DNA from: JAWABC01 sp043810595
GTDB taxonomy: Archaea > Nanobdellota > Nanobdellia > SCGC-AAA011-G17 > VGLX01
NCBI GenBank assembly: GCA_043810595.1
Contig: JBDRNX010000031.1
Location: 1-64,000 of the forward strand
Reading direction: 5' to 3'
Length of the DNA: 64,000 nt
Made by a program: the position numbers and the translations under genes. A model generated the notes under the pieces. That model had not been told where the DNA came from and searched no databases. It saw nothing but the letters and a program-made list of their open reading frames with translations. Positions 60,248 through 64,000 of this stretch are shown here, piece after piece; position 1 is the first letter of the stretch; each line of letters begins with the position of its first letter.

Positions 60248-61249
60248 ATGGAAGATTACAAAAAGGGGCCTGTTATTTTTGCTTTGAGTTCTACTAAGCT
60301 TTTTGGCAAGAAGTTGGGTACTAATGGTTTGTTGGTTGAGGAGACTTTTCCCGACGGTGAACCTTATGTTAAGCCGAATCAAGACATTCGCGGTTGCGAT
60401 GTTTTTGTTGTTCAGTCTTTGCATAATTATGGCAGTAATGGTGAGAGTCTGGGTGATAAGTTGTTGAAGTTAATAATATTCTGTAACGCTGCTTATCATG
60501 CTTCTGCTCAGAGGATTACTGCAGTGATTCCACACCTTGGTCTTTCTAGGCAGGACAGGAAAGCTGGTTCTAGGGACCCGCTTTCTGCTCAGGCCCTGGC
60601 TATGGTTTTGGAATCCTGTTTTGTTAACAGGTTGCTCACGATGGACCCGCATAATCTTGCTATTCAGAGTGGTTATAGGATACGTTCAGATATGCTTAAG
60701 CCTTTCAGGCCTTGGATTGATTATTTACATCCTTATTTTATGAAGGAGAAGAAGGTCGGTTTGATAGCGCCGGATAATAACGCTAAGAAGGATCGTGTTG
60801 ACCCTCTTGAGGAAAGAGTTTTGACTTATTATGAAGGTAAACCACCTTTTAGGTTGATTACAGGCTTTATCCCTAAGCAGAGAAAGAGTGGTAAGTCCAT
60901 AAAATCGGGTAGGGCTGTTGTATATGGGGATATCAGGGACTCTCTTGTGGTTATTCCCGATGATGAATCATCAACTGGGGGCACGATGATAAATGCTGCC
61001 AGGAAGGTTAAGGATAGGGGTACAAGGTATGTAATTGGCACTGTTGTGCACAACAAGTTGAGCAAGGAGGCAGCGCATGCTATACAGGAGGAGAAAAGTA
61101 TTGATGAGTTCTGGGTTATGGATACTATTTGTAGGCCTGAATTGATCAAGAAGTATCCAAAATTCAAGGAGATTTCTGTGGCTAGTTACTTTAGGAAAGC
61201 TATAGAAAACATTCATGAGGAGAAATCTTTGAGTGCTGAATTGTTCTAG
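60248..61249 (+). CDS. prs: Ribose-phosphate pyrophosphokinase (PRPP synthetase)
   Basis: 333 residues. Substrate and ATP motifs: VIPHLGLSRQDRKAGSRDPLS (part), TMDPHNLAIQ, and the PRPP loop VVIPDDESSTGGTM. Supplies PRPP for nucleotide synthesis. GGAG ribosome site at 60232. Firm. Confidence 0.95.
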   Translation: MEDYKKGPVIFALSSTKLFGKKLGTNGLLVEETFPDGEPYVKPNQDIRGCDVFVVQSLHNYGSNGESLGDKLLKLIIFCNAAYHASAQRITAVIPHLGLSRQDRKAGSRDPLSAQALAMVLESCFVNRLLTMDPHNLAIQSGYRIRSDMLKPFRPWIDYLHPYFMKEKKVGLIAPDNNAKKDRVDPLEERVLTYYEGKPPFRLITGFIPKQRKSGKSIKSGRAVVYGDIRDSLVVIPDDESSTGGTMINAARKVKDRGTRYVIGTVVHNKLSKEAAHAIQEEKSIDEFWVMDTICRPELIKKYPKFKEISVASYFRKAIENIHEEKSLSAELF

Positions 61250-61339
61250 AATTTCTTGTATTCTATGCCGTCTTTTAGTACTATGCCTTCAGCCTCTATT
61301 ACTACTACGTCGTCTAGTGTGTAGGTGGTGTCTAGGAAC

Positions 61340-61516
61340 ATGGCTACGAAGGCTTTTCCGTCTAGGGCCTTGTGGCATGTGTTCGGGGCTTACAATAAAT
61401 TTCAACGTCTCTTGAAGTTGCAGGATCCAGAAGGTATTAGAGATGCTGCTTGTGACATATATTGGAATCACCTGATGCAGTTCCCTCCTGGTTATACACT
61501 CGATAACCTCCCTTAA
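61340..61516 (+). CDS. Possible small protein
   Basis: 58 residues: MATKAFPSRALWHVFGAYNK to FQRLLKLQDPEGIRDAACDI and a Pro-rich end. The composition looks protein-like but a minus-strand frame (61246-61341) also looks coherent and shares the CATG start. GGTGGTG at 61324 is a possible ribosome site. Low support. Confidence 0.35.
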   Translation: MATKAFPSRALWHVFGAYNKFQRLLKLQDPEGIRDAACDIYWNHLMQFPPGYTLDNLP

Positions 61517-61553
61517 TCTATTTTTGTTGTGCTTTGTAGAAAAAGGTTCATAA

Positions 61554-61627
61554 ATGAGACATTATGTCCTCTGGATAGCACATTTCTCATAAAAACTACT
61601 TATAATCAACGTTCCACGTAGTTTTTA
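61554..61627. other. Two inverted repeats in a gene-free stretch
   Basis: ATGAGA/TCTCAT (61554-61559, 61585-61590) followed by a perfect 10-base stem TAAAAACTAC/GTAGTTTTTA (61590-61599, 61618-61627) with an 18-base loop. No coding frame covers this. Could be a small RNA or terminators of converging units; the gap 61517-61663 holds nothing else. Confidence 0.45.
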
Positions 61628-61663
61628 CTCAGTTTAGAAGCTATTTGTTGTTGAATTTCAGGT

Positions 61664-62014
61664 CTACCCGCCCTTCTGAACGCTTACTCCTTTGAACTTC
61701 CCTTCCAAACCGGGGGGTGCGAAGCTTGGCTTTATTACCAAGTCGACTATGTCTCCCTCTTTAAGGTTTTTGTTCCAGTCAGTTGATGTGAACCTTACAG
61801 GCTTTTTTTCTTTGTCTATGTGTACAGTCACGCTTCTTGTTGACCAGTACAGGTCGCTTATGTAGCTGTTTTGTTTTATTGATAGGACCTTTGCTTGCCT
61901 GATGTGTTGTTCTGGTTGCATACGCTCCCACACAAGTCCATAAACCCCTGTTCCGAGAAGTGCTGTATATGCTGTTATCAATCCGGCATAGAAAACTCTT
62001 TTCATCTTTCCCAT
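61664..62014 (-). CDS. Membrane-anchored beta-rich protein
   Basis: 116 residues: anchor helix (FYAGLITAYTALLGTGVYGL, 8-27), then a beta-rich domain (KVLSIKQNSYISDLYWSTRS, VTVHIDKEKKPVRFTSTDW, GDIVDLVIKPSF) like an OB-type barrel. Unrecognised. Faces outside. Confidence 0.75.
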   Translation of the reverse strand: MGKMKRVFYAGLITAYTALLGTGVYGLVWERMQPEQHIRQAKVLSIKQNSYISDLYWSTRSVTVHIDKEKKPVRFTSTDWNKNLKEGDIVDLVIKPSFAPPGLEGKFKGVSVQKGG

Positions 62015-62109
62015 GTTTATTCTTGTGAGTCAGAAAATATATAAACTTTTTTATGCGTAATCTTTATATAGGAATTCCCCTTTTTCAGCCGTAAAGCTAG
62101 GTTTTTCAC

Positions 62110-62397
62110 ATGGTTTCAAAGTTAGTTAAGGACGTACTGGAGATATATGATAGGAAAGAGTTAGTTGATAATATTGAGGATACTACTGATAGGCTTGTTG
62201 TTCTGCTTGGCGAGAGGTTGAGTTCTAAATACATAAACCCAAATACTGTTGATGGTATCTTATACTTGGCAATTGAAGCAGGCGTTAATTATGGTGTGAA
62301 GACAAGTGATGGCCTGATTGATTATCTCCGTCACTTAAGTGAGAATGATAAAGCTTTAATAGTAAGGAAGTTTGCTTCAGGGGTGTCTGGATTGTAA
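62110..62397 (+). CDS. Uncharacterised helical protein
   Basis: 95 residues, all-helical by pattern (VLEIYDRKELVDNIEDTTDR, TVDGILYLAIEAGVNYGV). Promoter TTTATATAG at 62066. Lies before the recombinase with a 41-base gap. Not recognised. Confidence 0.65.
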   Translation: MVSKLVKDVLEIYDRKELVDNIEDTTDRLVVLLGERLSSKYINPNTVDGILYLAIEAGVNYGVKTSDGLIDYLRHLSENDKALIVRKFASGVSGL

Positions 62398-62438
62398 TAG
62401 TCCTTAACGGAGGATGCCATTAAAAAAGAGGTGACCTT

Positions 62439-63254
62439 ATGTTTGATCAATTGGAAACTGAGCTTAAATTGCGTGGTTTTTCTCAACAAACCATCAAAAC
62501 GTACATCAGGCATAATAAGTTGTTCTTGGATTACGTTAAGAAGGAACCCAGTCAGGTCACTGAGGAGGACATTAAGAATTATCTTGCTCACGCGATTTCT
62601 GATGAGAAGGCAGCACCTAGAAGTATTGCTTTGAAGAAGGCTGCTCTTAAGTTTCTTTATGATGAGATGATGCGGAAGGGTATTGTTAATCTGAAAACTC
62701 CAAAAATTCCCAAGTCCAGCCCGTCCGTACTTACAAAGGAAGAGATTAAATCCTTGATAGAAGCAGCCCCCCGTGACAAAACTAGGTTGATAATGGAGTT
62801 GATTTATTCTTCAGGTCTCCGTGTTTCAGAATGTGTTACCCTTAAGGTTAATGACTTGGATTTGGATGGTAAGATAGTGAGGGTGAAATCAGGGAAAGGT
62901 AACAAGGACAGGATTACAATACTTTCTCAGACTGTAGTTAATGGGCTGAGGCGTTACATCTTGACTTTGGATAAGAACGAGCAGTACTTATTCCCTAACT
63001 CTAAAGGGAGCAATCTTTCTGTTCGCAACATTCAGAAGCTTGTACAGAAGGCAGCTTCGAAGGCAGGGATAAAGAAGAATGTTTCTCCTCACGTGCTCCG
63101 TCACAGCTTCGCAACCCACCTCCTTGAAGGAGGTACAGATATAAGGCTTATACAGGAATTGCTCGGCCATTCGCAGTTGTCGACGACACAGATATATACC
63201 CATGTCTCGCGGGAGCAGATTAGCAGGATAAAAAGCCCCCTCGACACCATATGA
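62439..63254 (+). CDS. xerA: XerA-type tyrosine recombinase
   Basis: 271 residues, with N-terminal core-binding domain and catalytic domain: R128 (SSGLRVSE), K153 (SGKGNKDR), H218 and R221 (HVLRHSFATHLL), H244 (LLGHSQ) and Y253 (QIYTHVS). Resolves chromosome dimers at dif in archaea; an element integrase is possible but no element is seen beside it. GAGGTGA ribosome site at 62430. Confidence 0.92.
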   Translation: MFDQLETELKLRGFSQQTIKTYIRHNKLFLDYVKKEPSQVTEEDIKNYLAHAISDEKAAPRSIALKKAALKFLYDEMMRKGIVNLKTPKIPKSSPSVLTKEEIKSLIEAAPRDKTRLIMELIYSSGLRVSECVTLKVNDLDLDGKIVRVKSGKGNKDRITILSQTVVNGLRRYILTLDKNEQYLFPNSKGSNLSVRNIQKLVQKAASKAGIKKNVSPHVLRHSFATHLLEGGTDIRLIQELLGHSQLSTTQIYTHVSREQISRIKSPLDTI

Positions 63255-63278
63255 GCCCTCCTCGGCGAAAACGCTAAA

Positions 63279-63286
63279 TTTATATA
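63279..63286 (+). promoter_or_regulatory. TATA-like box for the Lys-rich peptide gene
   Basis: TTTATATA at 63279-63286, giving an expected start near 63309; GAGAGGTGA lies at 63318-63326 before ATG 63335. Confidence 0.6.
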
Positions 63287-63334
63287 CTATTAATCCTTCT
63301 ATATTCGATATAAATTAGAGAGGTGAAAAAGTAA

Positions 63335-63463
63335 ATGGGAACTATCCTTTTGAAACATGCCGTTAAGAGGAAGCCCGGTTACCTTTACTACATAGACGCT
63401 AAAGGTAACGTCTGCGAAGCAAAGATGGCTCGTGGCGGCAAGAAGAAAAAGAAAAAGAGGTAA
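63335..63463 (+). CDS. Small Lys-rich protein
   Basis: 42 residues: MGTILLKHAVKRKPGYLYYI, then DAKGNVCEAKMARGGKKKKKKR. Good promoter and ribosome site and tidy codons. Resembles small conserved archaeal proteins I cannot name. Possible ribosome- or nucleic acid-associated peptide. Confidence 0.75.
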   Translation: MGTILLKHAVKRKPGYLYYIDAKGNVCEAKMARGGKKKKKKR

Positions 63464-63500
63464 AAACCTTTAGTTTTTTATTAAAATTTTTTTTATTTTT

Positions 63501-63734
63501 TTAAGTTGAATCTATCAGGCAAACTTTCTCTACCTTTCGGTCTCTACCAAACTCTTCTTGGTATCTGGATTTTGTCTGGTTTTCTTTGACTTTCTCGAGT
63601 AATGTGTACATTCTTTCATATATTTCGAGGTGATCTGTCCTGTGGCAGTGGTCCATCTGTGTTTTGGTCCACCTTATCAGGTCGTCTATGTCAAAACATT
63701 CGTCTAGAAGGTGGTCCTTATACATAGTTTTCAT
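63501..63734 (-). CDS. Uncharacterised 77-residue protein
   Basis: Helical and acidic/basic (LLDECFDIDDLIRWTKTQMD, HLEIYERMYTLLEKVKENQT). GGAGGGGAAAATG gives a good ribosome site. Follows the PadR-like gene and may be regulated with it. Confidence 0.65.
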   Translation of the reverse strand: MKTMYKDHLLDECFDIDDLIRWTKTQMDHCHRTDHLEIYERMYTLLEKVKENQTKSRYQEEFGRDRKVEKVCLIDST

Positions 63735-63746
63735 TTTCCCCTCCTT

Positions 63747-64000
63747 TTATACCCCTTTGAACACGTTTTTGACTATCTTTTTAGTTATTAAATATTCCTT
63801 TTCACCCTTCTTAGTAAGCTCGTATATCTTCTTTCTCCCGTCCTTCTTGTAAACTACCAGTTGGTGTTTTTTGAGCTTTTTCAAGGCAGGGTAGATTGTT
63901 CCAGGTGTCAGTTTTGTTCCTTTCCTGCTCCCTATGCTCAGTGCCAGATCGTCCCCGCACCTCTTGCCTTTTTTCAGCTCGTGGAGTATGTGGAACGATA
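63747..64000 (-). CDS. PadR-like winged-helix regulator (5' end cut by window)
   Basis: 84 or so residues visible, in frame from the window end: FHILHELKKGKRCGDDLALS, then GTKLTPGTIYPALKKLKKHQ, YKKDGRKKIYELTKKGEKEY. This is the PadR-type winged helix with the TPGTIYPALKKL signature. The N-terminus is outside the window. Confidence 0.85.
   Translation of the reverse strand, partial: SFHILHELKKGKRCGDDLALSIGSRKGTKLTPGTIYPALKKLKKHQLVVYKKDGRKKIYELTKKGEKEYLITKKIVKNVFKGV

Noticed and set aside
61246..61341. Minus-strand 31-residue frame after prs as a gene
   Set aside because: Too short, overlaps the prs stop and no promoter seen; kept only as an observation.
62439..63254. Integrated element marked by the tyrosine recombinase
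   Set aside because: No att repeats, tRNA gene or phage genes seen nearby; XerA role is simpler.

Overview
This window looks like a piece of an archaeal chromosome, most probably a small-genome DPANN-type lineage (Woesearchaeota/Pacearchaeota-like; an inference from gene content, not a tree). The information-processing genes are archaeal: topoisomerase VI A and B, both PolD subunits, Orc1/Cdc6, aIF1A, a Dim2-like KH protein, membrane LonB, Hef and a Nog1-like GTPase. Two tRNA genes contain introns. Many plus-strand genes have a TATA-like box 25-29 bases before the start codon, so their mRNAs should be leaderless. Plus-strand genes use T/G-ending codons and minus-strand genes A/C-ending ones: the plus strand is T-rich almost throughout.

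Layout. 1-3010: partial metG, a PlsB/PlsC-type acyltransferase, tRNA-Ile with an intron. 3047-7302: a five-gene minus-strand operon joined by four ATGA overlaps. It encodes a candidate ubiquitin-like modifier, an E2-like protein, an E1-like adenylating enzyme, a membrane-anchored JAB/JAMM protease and a small membrane protein sharing the protease's membrane tail. This is the most unusual system here. 7500-12957: aIF1A, KH protein, FmrO/ArmA-type rRNA methyltransferase, secreted Cys-rich repeat protein, topoisomerase VI. 12970-14173: an A-rich, foreign-looking patch with an HTH/PD-(D/E)XK-like gene that runs into a tRNA-Asn gene carrying a 22-base D-loop intron.

14221-31283: coiled-coil protein, D-Ala-D-Ala-ligase-like ATP-grasp enzyme, then a large type IV pilus / type II secretion-like locus (ATPase, fused double platform protein, about ten short N-terminally anchored pilin-like proteins, four related multi-pass membrane proteins). 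Inside it sits a 756-residue protein with an intact lytic transglycosylase domain and an intact M23 peptidase domain, a likely bacterial cell-wall hydrolase. 31350-43162: TraB-like protein, degenerate site-2 protease, Hef, ThpR, arginase family, dCTP deaminase-like, TyrS, Cys-cluster protein, TctA-like membrane protein.

43169-50172: replication block (zinc ribbon, PolD large, PolD small, Orc1/Cdc6) followed by a 489-base AT-rich gene-free stretch that may be an origin. 50173-56267: Nog1-like GTPase, PRC-barrel protein, LonB, winged helix, ArgS. 56274-57979: two convergent coiled-coil/winged-helix genes, one with a (CAAA)10 tract in its reading frame, separated by direct repeats. 58042-64000: duplicated-domain protein, Cys-rich membrane protein, PRPP synthetase, XerA-type recombinase, a 42-residue Lys-rich protein and a partial PadR-like regulator.
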